Of a stretch of DNA of 64,000 bases, positions 1-8,372 are shown in pieces. Every line of letters begins with the position of its first letter. Position 1 is the stretch's first letter. Below the pieces are notes generated by a model that was given only the letters and a program-made list of their open reading frames with translations, was not told the origin of the DNA and did no database searches. Source of the DNA: Mucilaginibacter conchicola (GTDB lineage Bacteria; Bacteroidota; Bacteroidia; Sphingobacteriales; Sphingobacteriaceae); assembly GCF_003432115.1 (NCBI RefSeq), contig NZ_QWDC01000002.1:1268878-1332877 (forward strand), written 5' to 3'. Both the position numbers and the translations under genes were made by a program.

Positions 1-93
1 GCTTTTACCCGTTTAAACACGTATAAATTTATTAGTGTACATGTAACACTTTTGATAAGGCTCCCGTCATATATACATCTAACATTTATTGCG

Positions 94-537
94 ATGAAAA
101 CTACTGTGAATTTTAAACAGCCCGATGCGGCTGAAAATATAGAGATGCCGGGGATACGCATGACGGTGATATTAAGTACGGAGTGTAGCGGCGGCAAGCT
201 TACCATAATTGAAGATGAAGTGAACGTTGGCGCAGGCTCACCCACATACACCTGTAACCGCGAGGATAAGGTGATACTGGTCAACGAGGGCAAGTTTATG
301 ATCAGTGCCAATGGCGAGCAATACCTTGCCGAAAAGGGCTGTAACATCTTTATCCCGAAGGGAACTATGCACAACTTTAAGAATGTAGGTACGGTTACCG
401 GCAAATTGCTGATAACACTTACCCCGGGAGGGCACGAGCATTTTTTGAAAGACTTAAGCCAGTCTGTAAAAGTATTTGGGCAAAACTACGAGGTAATGAA
501 TAACGTTGCCCGCAAGTATGATGTGGTGATGGCTTAA
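94..537 (+). CDS. cupin-domain protein
   Basis: Small single-domain cupin of 147 aa; ligand or reaction unknown. The ATG at 94 is preferred to an upstream non-ATG start because it opens directly on the conserved-looking domain. The second cupin motif is visible (IPKGTMHNF, about residues 88-96), followed by the strands GKLLITLTPGG. In the first motif, where metal-binding cupins have HxH, this protein reads PTYTCNREDK, so the usual histidines are missing and classical metal binding is doubtful. It is a single gene, separated from the convergent protease gene by a strong bidirectional terminator. It may be a sugar- or small-molecule-binding cupin. The fold is likely; the function is unassigned. 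Confidence 0.75.
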   Translation: MKTTVNFKQPDAAENIEMPGIRMTVILSTECSGGKLTIIEDEVNVGAGSPTYTCNREDKVILVNEGKFMISANGEQYLAEKGCNIFIPKGTMHNFKNVGTVTGKLLITLTPGGHEHFLKDLSQSVKVFGQNYEVMNNVARKYDVVMA

Positions 538-570
538 ACAGGCTACTTGCCTTCAATTATATAAACAAAA

Positions 571-597
571 AGGGCGCTACATGTAGCGCCCTTTTTT
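571..597. terminator. bidirectional intrinsic terminator
   Basis: A perfect 22-bp palindrome (571-592, arms AGGGCGCTACA and TGTAGCGCCCT) flanked by A-run and T-run on opposite sides. It lies between two convergent genes and can stop transcription from both directions. Confidence 0.88.
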
Positions 598-620
598 ATG
601 CAATAAGTTTTATTAAAACA

Positions 621-2750
621 TTATGGATTAACCGCTGCTGTTTTATTGCCAAGCGTAATGTAATCTGTCAAGATCTGGCCTGCTTCTTTTTGCAGGAAGT
701 CGAGGTCTTCGTTTTTAGGTTTGGCCTCACCCTTTTTAAGCGGGCGTAAGCCTAATGCTACGCGGCGCAGGTTGTTACGGTCAAATGCTTTTTGCTCATC
801 GGTATCGCGTTGTTTTTTCAATTCAGCTTCATTAAGGGTGATGCTTTTTTCGGCTTCTTGCTTTTTAGATTCCTGGATATCCTCAAGCAAATACTTATAG
901 CTTTGGCTGGCGTTCATGCGCTCATCATGCAGTTTGCGTAGTTGTGGTATTACCGTAGCAAAATTACCAACTGATGTAAACGGTGTTTTCGCGATCACAT
1001 CAAACGGCATTGCCGATGGCTCGGTATCCTCTCCATATTTATCCAACGGAATAATTGACGGGAACTGAACGTCAGGTATCACACCTTTGTGTTGGGTTGA
1101 GTTGCCGCTGATGCGGTAGAACTTAGCAATAGTAAGGTTCAGCTGGCCAAATTTGTTCTGGCTGCCGGTAGCAACAGTTTTTGGTTTAGCCAATGCCATC
1201 AATTTATCTTTAAGGCTTGGAGTGATCACTTTATCCAGATCGATAGCGTTTTGAACCGAACCCTTACCATAGGTTTGTGTGCCCACAATTAATCCACGAC
1301 CGTAATCCTGTATAGCACCTGAGAAAATTTCTGATGCCGATGCGCTAAACCTATCTACTACCACAGCTAAAGGGCCGCTGTAGGTAATATCTTCGTCCTC
1401 ATCTTTATCAACCTCTATCTGGTTACGGGCATCGCGTACCTGTACTACAGGGCCGGTTTTAATAAATAAACCTGTTAATTCAATAGCTTCCATTAATGAG
1501 CCGCCACCGTTTTGGCGAAGGTCAATAACCACACCTTCAACATTCTCTTTTTTAAGGCTGTCTAATATCAGCTTTACATCGCGTGTGGTGCTTTTATAGT
1601 TAGGGTTACCAGCTTTGTAATCGGCAAAATCAAGATAGAAGGCAGGGATAGATATCACACCGATCCTTACTTTTTTACCATTGCTATCATACGTGCGGAT
1701 ATCTTTCTTAGCCGAAATATCTTTAAGGATGATCTTTTCGCGTACCAGTTCAATAACTCTTGGTTTAGCAGTAGCCGGGGCGCTTTTTGCTAATAATTGC
1801 AGCCTTACTGTAGTGCCTTTGGGGCCGCGGATAAGCGCAATAGCATTATCAATTCTCCAGCCCACAATGTCCTGCCATTCACCGGTTTTACCTTGTGCAA
1901 CGGCAACAATGCGGTCATCGGCATTTACCAGTTTGCTTTTATCTGCAGGGCCACCGGGTGTTACGTTTTTGATGGTAACGTACTCGTTCTCGCTCAAAAG
2001 TGATGCGCCGATGCCTTCCAGTGAACGCGACATATCGATATTGAAATTGGCCGCGTTTGACGGATTAAAGTAATTGGTGTGCGGGTCTATAGCTTCAGTA
2101 AAAGCATCCATAAACGCCTGGAAAACGTCCTGGTTTGAAAGCTTATTTGATTGCGACAGAATATTGGTATAGCGTTTCTTTAAAGTTTCTTTGTTTGCAG
2201 CCAGTTCTTTGCCGGTAAGCTTAAGGTTGAGCAGATCGTATTTTACCCGTTTTGCCCAAAGCTCATGCAGTTCAGCATCAGATTTTGCCCATGGCAGGCT
2301 GTCGCGGTCATAGGTATAACTTTCGTTCTTTGTGAAATCGAAATTTTTGTTTAGTTCAGCAACAGAGAAGTTTACATACTCGTTGTAACGTTTCTGGAAA
2401 ATGTTGAATATGTAGAACACACTGTTCAGGTTTCCGGCTTTAATGTCGTCATCAAGAATATTACGGAACTGCTCAAAATTTTTGATGTCGCCTTGGGTAA
2501 GGTAATTGTGATTCTCATCAAGTTTTTTTACATAACGGTCAAAAATTACGCTTGATACCGAATCATTAAGCGGTACTTTTTTGTAGTTATAATCGGTAAT
2601 AAGCTTAGCTACGTAGCTTAAAACCACACTTTGCTGCTCATCTGGTTTAAGATCATTGGGGCCTAATGGCTTGTACACAGGTTTTGATGGAGACGCGTTG
2701 CAGGCAAGAGCGGCCGCTAAAACCAGCATTAAATATAATTTCTTGAACAT
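621..2750 (-). CDS. prc: carboxy-terminal (tail-specific) processing protease, S41 family
   Basis: Periplasmic serine protease that cleaves proteins from their C-terminus. Starting at the ATG at 2750 it has 709 aa, close to E. coli Prc (682). The N-terminus is a lipoprotein-type signal (LVLAAALAC), which makes this start better than the ATGs 39-42 bases upstream. Order: signal, N-terminal helical domain, PDZ domain (about 240-335, with LEGIGASLL), then the S41 protease core. By alignment with E. coli Prc the catalytic residues are Ser471 in FSASASEI, Asp482 and Lys496 in TYGKGSVQ. A C-terminal helical extension (DUF3340-like, rich in K/E) follows. Monocistronic, between two terminators. The family assignment is firm; the cellular substrate is unknown. 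Confidence 0.93.
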   Translation of the reverse strand: MFKKLYLMLVLAAALACNASPSKPVYKPLGPNDLKPDEQQSVVLSYVAKLITDYNYKKVPLNDSVSSVIFDRYVKKLDENHNYLTQGDIKNFEQFRNILDDDIKAGNLNSVFYIFNIFQKRYNEYVNFSVAELNKNFDFTKNESYTYDRDSLPWAKSDAELHELWAKRVKYDLLNLKLTGKELAANKETLKKRYTNILSQSNKLSNQDVFQAFMDAFTEAIDPHTNYFNPSNAANFNIDMSRSLEGIGASLLSENEYVTIKNVTPGGPADKSKLVNADDRIVAVAQGKTGEWQDIVGWRIDNAIALIRGPKGTTVRLQLLAKSAPATAKPRVIELVREKIILKDISAKKDIRTYDSNGKKVRIGVISIPAFYLDFADYKAGNPNYKSTTRDVKLILDSLKKENVEGVVIDLRQNGGGSLMEAIELTGLFIKTGPVVQVRDARNQIEVDKDEDEDITYSGPLAVVVDRFSASASEIFSGAIQDYGRGLIVGTQTYGKGSVQNAIDLDKVITPSLKDKLMALAKPKTVATGSQNKFGQLNLTIAKFYRISGNSTQHKGVIPDVQFPSIIPLDKYGEDTEPSAMPFDVIAKTPFTSVGNFATVIPQLRKLHDERMNASQSYKYLLEDIQESKKQEAEKSITLNEAELKKQRDTDEQKAFDRNNLRRVALGLRPLKKGEAKPKNEDLDFLQKEAGQILTDYITLGNKTAAVNP

Positions 2751-2821
2751 ATCTTTTACACTATTAAGATCGGGACCTTGGTTAAACATCAATACTTGTG
2801 CCTGTTTTTAAATACCGTTAT

Positions 2822-2852
2822 AAAAAAAGAGACAGCTATAATAGCCGTCCCG
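2822..2852 (-). terminator. intrinsic terminator of the TPR gene
   Basis: On the minus strand GACGGCTAT and ATAGCTGTC form a 9-bp stem with one mismatch, followed by a run of seven T. It lies downstream of the 2941-3567 gene and upstream of the protease start. Confidence 0.7.
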
Positions 2853-2940
2853 AATATATTGAATAAACAATAGTACAATAATGTTTGCTTTGTTTTTTTA
2901 TACGACTTGCATTTTACCGAAATGTTACAATGCCAATAAG

Positions 2941-3567
2941 TTATTTAGATTTTGCGGTAACCTCGGCGGCATCAGCATACCTAAGCTCTGATTTTGGCAA
3001 CCAGGTTTTGTTGGTTTGGATAAATTTTAACTTTTCCTCGCACAATTTCAGATCCTGGGCACGGCCTGTACTGCGGGCCATATCCCGGGCCTCGGTAAGA
3101 TCCTGATGGGCTTGAGACAGATCGCCAAGATCGGCTTTTATCAGCGCAAGGCAAATAAGGTTACTGATGGTATGTGGGTAATCGTTTTGCTGGCGCGATA
3201 TATTGTTGCTTTGCAGGTAATACCATTTAGCTTCAGACAGGCGGTTGGCTTTTGCATACAGCTGCGCCAACTCGCTAAAACGGTAGCTGGCCTCGCCATA
3301 CTGGCGAAAGCGCATAAAGTGTTGTGCTGCACGCATAATGATACGCTCGCCTGCTTCCAGTTCAAGCTGGCTGATCATAGGTGGTACAGGGGCAATTTTT
3401 TTTGTTGTTGGCAACGGATAGGTAGCCATCTCCCTTTTCAAAGCATTGTATTTTGCCGCAGCAACCTGTGGATATCTTACATGCTTTTTAAAATCGAGCT
3501 TATACCACTGCGCAGATGCAGTAAGGTTAAAAGCCGCAAGCATAACTAATAGTAAAAAATATCTCAT
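2941..3567 (-). CDS. secreted TPR-like protein of unknown function
   Basis: Protein of 208 aa with a clear Sec signal peptide (hydrophobic residues 3-18, cleavage near TASAQ). The rest is helical: from about residue 75 to 175 there are paired helices with the spacing of tetratricopeptide repeats, for example the segments around YGEASYRFSELAQLYAKANR and AKWYYLQSNNISRQ. TPRs mediate protein contacts, so this is probably a periplasmic scaffold or adaptor; no partner can be named. It is transcribed from its own promoter (3610-3640) and ends at the terminator at 2822-2852, so it is a single-gene unit. The TPR call rests on pattern only. Confidence 0.72.
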   Translation of the reverse strand: MRYFLLLVMLAAFNLTASAQWYKLDFKKHVRYPQVAAAKYNALKREMATYPLPTTKKIAPVPPMISQLELEAGERIIMRAAQHFMRFRQYGEASYRFSELAQLYAKANRLSEAKWYYLQSNNISRQQNDYPHTISNLICLALIKADLGDLSQAHQDLTEARDMARSTGRAQDLKLCEEKLKFIQTNKTWLPKSELRYADAAEVTAKSK

Positions 3568-3609
3568 TTAAATTTTTTAAAGGGGGGATGGTAAATAATT
3601 AACCGTAAA

Positions 3610-3640
3610 CAAACTTAAAAATTAGTTTTCTGATTTACAA
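3610..3640 (-). promoter_or_regulatory. Bacteroidota-type promoter for the TPR gene
   Basis: On the minus strand a TTG (3640-3638), a 20-bp spacer and TAAGTTTG (3617-3610) match the Bacteroidota consensus TTG/TAnnTTTG. The expected start of transcription is near 3604, giving a leader of about 37 bases. The remaining sequence up to 3790 shows no gene. Confidence 0.72.
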
Positions 3641-3790
3641 TAGCTTAAACACAACGCAGTACTCAACTCAACACTTAATCTTTTTTAAGACTTAAGAAAC
3701 TATATTACCTTATACCGGCTCCGGCAGCAAAAAGTTTCAATCAACCTTAAACGAAAATGGCCTTGTGATAGTATACTGACACAAAAATAA

Positions 3791-4429
3791 TCACCCTTTG
3801 CTTTTTGGCTTACGGCTTTGCAAATAAAAATGCCATAGCAGCATACTGGCAATGGTTCTATAGGGTTTCCATGTTTCGCCGATGGCTATCAGTTCCTCAC
3901 GAGGAGTGTCCTTCGGCAGGCTTTTCAGCAGTTTGATGGCATTAACAATGGCAAGGTCGCCAATAGGCAGTACATCTGTGTGCTGCAGGGCAAACATCAC
4001 ATATACATCCACCGTCCAGTTGCCAATGCCTTTGAGGGCTGTTAGCTGGCTGCGGATATCGGCATCTTCCATCTGTTCAAAAGCAGCAAGGTTTATCTGA
4101 CCAGCAATAATAGCCTCTGCCAGGTATTTTATGTAGGCGGTTTTTTGCCGGCTGCAATAACACTCGCGCATTTCCGCATCTGTAAGCGGCAACACCTTGG
4201 CCGGAGTGATCTCGCCAACACGCTCACGCAATTTATTCAGGGCTGATAAAGCCGAAGCCAATGATACCTGCTGCTCTAAAATGATGTGTACCAAACTCTC
4301 AAATGTGTTCGGCCTGCTCCAGAACGGTGGGTAACTGTATTGCTCAATAACCCAGGCAAAATCGGCATCCAAGGCGGCTAATTCATCGCAAAGGGTATGG
4401 TAATTGGCTTTAGTAAACTGTTGGGGCAT
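3791..4429 (-). CDS. DNA-3-methyladenine glycosylase II-like base-excision enzyme
   Basis: Helix-hairpin-helix glycosylase of the AlkA/MAG type, which removes alkylated bases from DNA. The HhH-GPD signature is clear: LTALKGIGNWTVD at residues 129-141, followed by the catalytic aspartate Asp158 in LPIGDLA. At 212 aa it is shorter than E. coli AlkA (282) and lacks that protein's N-terminal domain, as in the yeast-type 'DNA-3-methyladenine glycosylase 2' proteins. The small membrane-protein gene 4462-4743 lies 32 bases upstream on the same strand and may share its transcript. No iron-sulphur cysteine cluster is present, which argues against an endonuclease III or MutY identity. Confidence 0.88.
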   Translation of the reverse strand: MPQQFTKANYHTLCDELAALDADFAWVIEQYSYPPFWSRPNTFESLVHIILEQQVSLASALSALNKLRERVGEITPAKVLPLTDAEMRECYCSRQKTAYIKYLAEAIIAGQINLAAFEQMEDADIRSQLTALKGIGNWTVDVYVMFALQHTDVLPIGDLAIVNAIKLLKSLPKDTPREELIAIGETWKPYRTIASMLLWHFYLQSRKPKSKG

Positions 4430-4461
4430 TGGGTTGTTAAAAGTTAAATTTCTGTCACGAA

Positions 4462-4743
4462 TTAATACATCCAGCTCGGGTTATACTTTTCTAACATCAG
4501 CATAACTTCTACATTAAATTCACACACTATGATAAACAGGCATAGTCCAATTTTAAAGTTGAGGCCATATTTGAGCGATCTTATCCAATACCATGCAGCT
4601 ATAAAAGTCAAAAGCATGCTAATTAAATTAAGCACATGCAAAATTTTAGGGCTTATCACAATTGATCCTAAAATTGTTATAACTAATAATACTGCCACTA
4701 CCAGGGTTACTGTGTATGTTTTTTTCAAATAATTTGTATACAT
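4462..4743 (-). CDS. small integral membrane protein, unknown function
   Basis: A 93-aa protein made almost entirely of three hydrophobic helices (about residues 12-31, 35-53 and 62-82), with short charged loops. It starts at an ATG 69 bases from the divergent rarA start. No catalytic motif or recognised family. It may be co-transcribed with the glycosylase gene that follows. Composition and helix pattern support a real membrane protein; nothing points to a function. Confidence 0.55.
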   Translation of the reverse strand: MYTNYLKKTYTVTLVVAVLLVITILGSIVISPKILHVLNLISMLLTFIAAWYWIRSLKYGLNFKIGLCLFIIVCEFNVEVMLMLEKYNPSWMY

Positions 4744-4812
4744 AATGATTAGGCCGAACTAAATTACTAATTTTTTTAGGATTTCGATTTTCTTATTCTG
4801 ATTTTTACCATT

Positions 4813-6093
4813 ATGAATAATCTGCCGCCTTTAGCCGAACGCATGCGGCCCGCATCTCTTGATGATTATGTGGGCCAGAAACACCTTGTGGGTAAAGGCG
4901 CAGTTTTGCGCAAAGCTATTGAGAGTGGTTCGTTGCCGTCCATGATTTTCTGGGGGCCGCCGGGTGTGGGTAAAACCACGCTGGCTTATATTATTTCGCA
5001 ATCGCTTTACCGGCCGTTCTTTTCGCTGAGCGCTATCAACTCGGGCGTGAAAGACGTACGCGAGGTGATAGAAAAAGCATCAGTCCTTAAAGAACAGGGC
5101 GAGGTTTTGCCGGTGCTGTTTATTGATGAGATCCACCGTTTCTCCAAATCGCAGCAGGATTCGCTTTTGGGTGCAGTGGAGCGGGGTATTGTTACGCTGA
5201 TTGGTGCCACAACTGAAAATCCTTCTTTCGAAGTGATCTCGGCTTTGCTATCGCGATGCCAGGTGTACATTTTGAAAGCTTTGGAAGAGCAGGATCTTTT
5301 GGATCTGCTTACCAAAGCCATGAAAGAAGATGTGGTGCTCAGCAAGCGCAACATCACCATAAAAGAACACGAAGCCCTGTTACGCTTAAGCGGCGGCGAC
5401 GCACGTAAACTGCTCAATATATTTGAACTGCTGGTAAATGCTATCGACAGCAAAAAGATAGTACTCACCAATGATGTAGTGCTTGAGCATGTGCAGCAGA
5501 ACATGGCGCTTTACGATAAAGCCGGCGAGCAGCATTATGACATTATCTCGGCCTTCATCAAATCCATGCGGGGCAGCGACCCTAACGGTGCCGTTTACTG
5601 GCTGGCGCGGATGATTGCCGGTGGCGAAGACCCGCTGTTTATTGCCCGCCGTATGCTGATACTGGCATCTGAGGATATAGGTAATGCCAACCCCAACGCA
5701 CTGCTGCTGGCGCAAAGCTGTTTTAATTCGGTGCAGGTTATCGGTATGCCCGAGTCGCAACTGATCCTGTCGCAAACCTGTATCTACCTGGCAACATCGG
5801 CCAAAAGTAATTCGGCCACTACGGCTATCGGCGCAGCCTTGAGTTTGGTGCGCGAAACCGGCGACCTGCCCGTGCCGCTGCACCTGCGCAATGCCCCAAC
5901 CAAGCTGATGAAGAACATTGGCTATGGCAAAAACTACAAGTATGCCCACAGCTACGAAGGCAACTTTGCCGACCTTGATTTTCTGCCCGAACAGATCCGC
6001 GGGACTAAAATTTATGAACCGGGTAACAATCCGCGCGAGGCCGAGTCAAAAGAGCGTTTAAAGAAATTATGGGGCAGCAGATACAATTATTAG
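4813..6093 (+). CDS. rarA: replication-associated recombination protein A (AAA+ ATPase)
   Basis: RarA/MgsA, the clamp-loader-like AAA+ ATPase that acts at stalled replication forks and at ssDNA-duplex junctions. The 426-aa length is typical (E. coli 447). Walker A is GPPGVGKT (residues 48-55), Walker B is VLFIDEIH (101-108), and the sensor region TLIGATTENPSFEV is characteristic of this family. The C-terminal half carries the MgsA tetramerisation domain, with SDPNGAVYWLARMIAGGEDP as its hallmark. It is divergent from the small membrane-protein gene and is followed after 45 bases by the ABC exporter operon, with no visible terminator between them. Confidence 0.95.
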   Translation: MNNLPPLAERMRPASLDDYVGQKHLVGKGAVLRKAIESGSLPSMIFWGPPGVGKTTLAYIISQSLYRPFFSLSAINSGVKDVREVIEKASVLKEQGEVLPVLFIDEIHRFSKSQQDSLLGAVERGIVTLIGATTENPSFEVISALLSRCQVYILKALEEQDLLDLLTKAMKEDVVLSKRNITIKEHEALLRLSGGDARKLLNIFELLVNAIDSKKIVLTNDVVLEHVQQNMALYDKAGEQHYDIISAFIKSMRGSDPNGAVYWLARMIAGGEDPLFIARRMLILASEDIGNANPNALLLAQSCFNSVQVIGMPESQLILSQTCIYLATSAKSNSATTAIGAALSLVRETGDLPVPLHLRNAPTKLMKNIGYGKNYKYAHSYEGNFADLDFLPEQIRGTKIYEPGNNPREAESKERLKKLWGSRYNY

Positions 6094-6138
6094 TATCTTG
6101 AGCTCCGTAATAGTACGCTTACCTTTTCACGCTCTCTC

Positions 6139-7614
6139 ATGATCTCTACCTTTTTTAGTCACGAGCTTAAATCTTTCTGGCGGTCAAAAAATACCGGTAA
6201 AAGCATTGCCGTTAAAATTTTCCTGGGCTTAATGCTGCTATACCTGGCCGCCATATTTGTTGGGGCAGGCCTGCTATTGGATAAAATGCTCGAAGGGGTT
6301 TTCCCTAACGATGACCTGGTGGTTGCCTTTTGCGGCATCCTGCTGGTTTACTTTGTATTTGATATGGTAACGCGTTTGCAGTTACAGGAGTTGCCCACTT
6401 TAAAAGTGCAGCCTTATTTGCATTTGCCTGTAAAACGCAACACTATTATAGGTTATCTGGCTTTATCGGCTATCTTCTCTTTCTTTAACCTTTCGCCTAT
6501 TATATTATTTACTCCGTTCATCGTCAAGATCATCCTGCCGGAGAATGGCGCATTGGTGGCAGCCGCCGTTTGGGTATCTATTGTAGCTATATCTATATTC
6601 AGCAATTACCTTGCTTTATACATCAAACGCCGCTCAAACATTAACGGGTGGATCTTTTTAGTGGTTGGTGCGGCCTTAGCGCTACTGGTTTGCGGCGATT
6701 ATTTATGGCATTTGTACTCTATTCAAAAGGTATCAAACCTGTTTTTCGGTAACCTGATAAAAACGCCTGTACTGGTTTTATTACCGGTTTTATTGGCCGT
6801 GATAATGTTCTTTGTGAACTTTTATTATCTGAAGGCTAACCTTTACCTTGAAGAGCTTAGCTCCAAAAAAGCCGAAGACCGCAAAAGCACTACCGAGATC
6901 CCTTTCCTTGGCCGGTTTGGCCATATCGGCGACTTGGTAGCTAATGAGATCAAACTCATCCTACGCAATAAACGCCCGCGCAGTGCCCTCATTATGGGTT
7001 TGTTCTTTATGTTTTACGGGCTCATCTTCTACACACAAAAAGCTTACGGCGAAAGCATGAAGGTTTTTGTGGGTATGTTTATGACCGGTATTTTCATCAT
7101 CAGCTACGGGCAGTTTATGTTTAGCTGGCAGGCGGCGCATTTCGATGGCATACTGGTAAGCAAGATCAAATTCCGCGATTTTTTGAAGGCAAAATACCTG
7201 CTGTTTACCGGCGTATCAACCGTGGCGTTTATCCTTACGCTGCCCTATGTTTATTTCGGTTGGCGGGTGGTAATTATACACTTTGTAATGTACTTGTGGA
7301 ATATAGGGATCAATACTACAATTGTACTTTGGTTTGCCAACTTTAATCAAAAACGTATCGATCTGAGCAAAGGAGCTTCTTTTAACTGGGAAGGCGTGGG
7401 GGCAAGTCAGTTGCTGCTATCGTTTCCGCTGCTTATCTGTCCGTACATTATTTACTTGCCCTTCCATTTGTTGCACCATACTGATATGGGCCTTGCCGTG
7501 ATGGCTATCCTGTCGCTGATATTTATTTTTACCCGCGAGTTCTGGATCGCACAATTGGAGAAAGATTTTACTAATAAACGATATAAAATAGCCGAAGGCT
7601 TCAGAAATAAATAG
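6139..7614 (+). CDS. DUF5687-family ABC transporter permease
   Basis: Polytopic membrane protein of 491 aa with roughly ten to twelve hydrophobic helices spread over the whole length, and one longer cytoplasmic stretch around residues 245-275. The N-terminal part (FFSHELKSFWRSKNTGKSI) and the general layout match the DUF5687 family of Bacteroidota, whose genes are usually followed by an ABC ATPase, as here (2 bases between stop and next start). It is inferred to be the membrane half of an ABC-2-like exporter. The substrate is unknown. The M1 peptidase gene at 8372 is in the same operon, but a functional link is only suggested by position. Confidence 0.82.
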   Translation: MISTFFSHELKSFWRSKNTGKSIAVKIFLGLMLLYLAAIFVGAGLLLDKMLEGVFPNDDLVVAFCGILLVYFVFDMVTRLQLQELPTLKVQPYLHLPVKRNTIIGYLALSAIFSFFNLSPIILFTPFIVKIILPENGALVAAAVWVSIVAISIFSNYLALYIKRRSNINGWIFLVVGAALALLVCGDYLWHLYSIQKVSNLFFGNLIKTPVLVLLPVLLAVIMFFVNFYYLKANLYLEELSSKKAEDRKSTTEIPFLGRFGHIGDLVANEIKLILRNKRPRSALIMGLFFMFYGLIFYTQKAYGESMKVFVGMFMTGIFIISYGQFMFSWQAAHFDGILVSKIKFRDFLKAKYLLFTGVSTVAFILTLPYVYFGWRVVIIHFVMYLWNIGINTTIVLWFANFNQKRIDLSKGASFNWEGVGASQLLLSFPLLICPYIIYLPFHLLHHTDMGLAVMAILSLIFIFTREFWIAQLEKDFTNKRYKIAEGFRNK

Positions 7615-7616
7615 CC

Positions 7617-8372
7617 ATGATCGAGATAAAGAATTTAAAAAAGGTTTATAATGGTATAACCGTTGTAAATGTACCGGCACTACAAATAAACAAAGGCGAA
7701 AGCATTGGTTTGGTGGGTAACAATGGCGCAGGTAAAACCACACTGTTCCGTATGATATTGGATCTGATCCGTGCCGAAGCGGGCGAGGTAAGATCAAACG
7801 GAGAAGTGGTTGCAGGCGGCGAAAGCTGGAAAAAATACACCGCTGCTTACCTCGACGAAGGTTTCCTGATAGATTATCTTACACCCGAAGAATACCTGTA
7901 TTTCATAGGCGGCCTGCATCAGCAAAGCAAAGCGCAGGTTGATGAGGAAATTACCGCACTTGCGGAGTTTTTTAACGGCGAGATCATCAAAAAAGGCAAG
8001 TACATCCGCGACCTGTCGAAAGGTAACCAGTGTAAGGTTGGCGTGGCCAGCTGCCTGCTGCAAAATCCTGAGCTACTGATGTTGGATGAGCCTTTTGCTA
8101 ATATCGACCCGAGCACGCAGTTTAGGTTGAAGAACATCCTGAAAGACCAGAACAAGAATAAAGGTGTAACCACCATAGTATCCAGTCATGACCTTAACCA
8201 CGTTACCGATGTTTGTGAGCGCATCCTGCTGATGGAAAAAGGTGTGGTGATAAAAGATATCGCCACCAACTCATCAACTTTGGCCGAACTGGAAGAATAC
8301 TTTGGCGTAGGCCAGTCATCCCCCATAACAAATACTTCTGTTGAATTTTTTGATAAAGAGGAGAACCACTAA
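7617..8372 (+). CDS. ABC transporter ATP-binding protein
   Basis: ATPase subunit of the exporter whose permease is encoded immediately upstream. Walker A is GNNGAGKT (residues 34-41), Walker B LLMLDE (153-158), and the H-loop histidine is His191 in SSHDLNHV. The ABC signature reads LSKGNQ (133-138) instead of LSGGQ, a common variation in the ABC-2 exporter group. The 251-aa length is normal for a single nucleotide-binding domain. Its stop codon overlaps the next start by one base (TAATG), so the peptidase gene is translationally coupled. Substrate unknown. Confidence 0.92.
   Translation: MIEIKNLKKVYNGITVVNVPALQINKGESIGLVGNNGAGKTTLFRMILDLIRAEAGEVRSNGEVVAGGESWKKYTAAYLDEGFLIDYLTPEEYLYFIGGLHQQSKAQVDEEITALAEFFNGEIIKKGKYIRDLSKGNQCKVGVASCLLQNPELLMLDEPFANIDPSTQFRLKNILKDQNKNKGVTTIVSSHDLNHVTDVCERILLMEKGVVIKDIATNSSTLAELEEYFGVGQSSPITNTSVEFFDKEENH

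Noticed and set aside
3106-3549. 147-codon plus-strand frame opposite the TPR gene
   Set aside because: The minus-strand protein has a signal peptide, promoter and terminator; the plus frame has none of these.
5386-5949. 187-codon open frame antisense to rarA
   Set aside because: It lies within the well-supported rarA frame; the composition is that of a shadow frame, and no promoter is visible.
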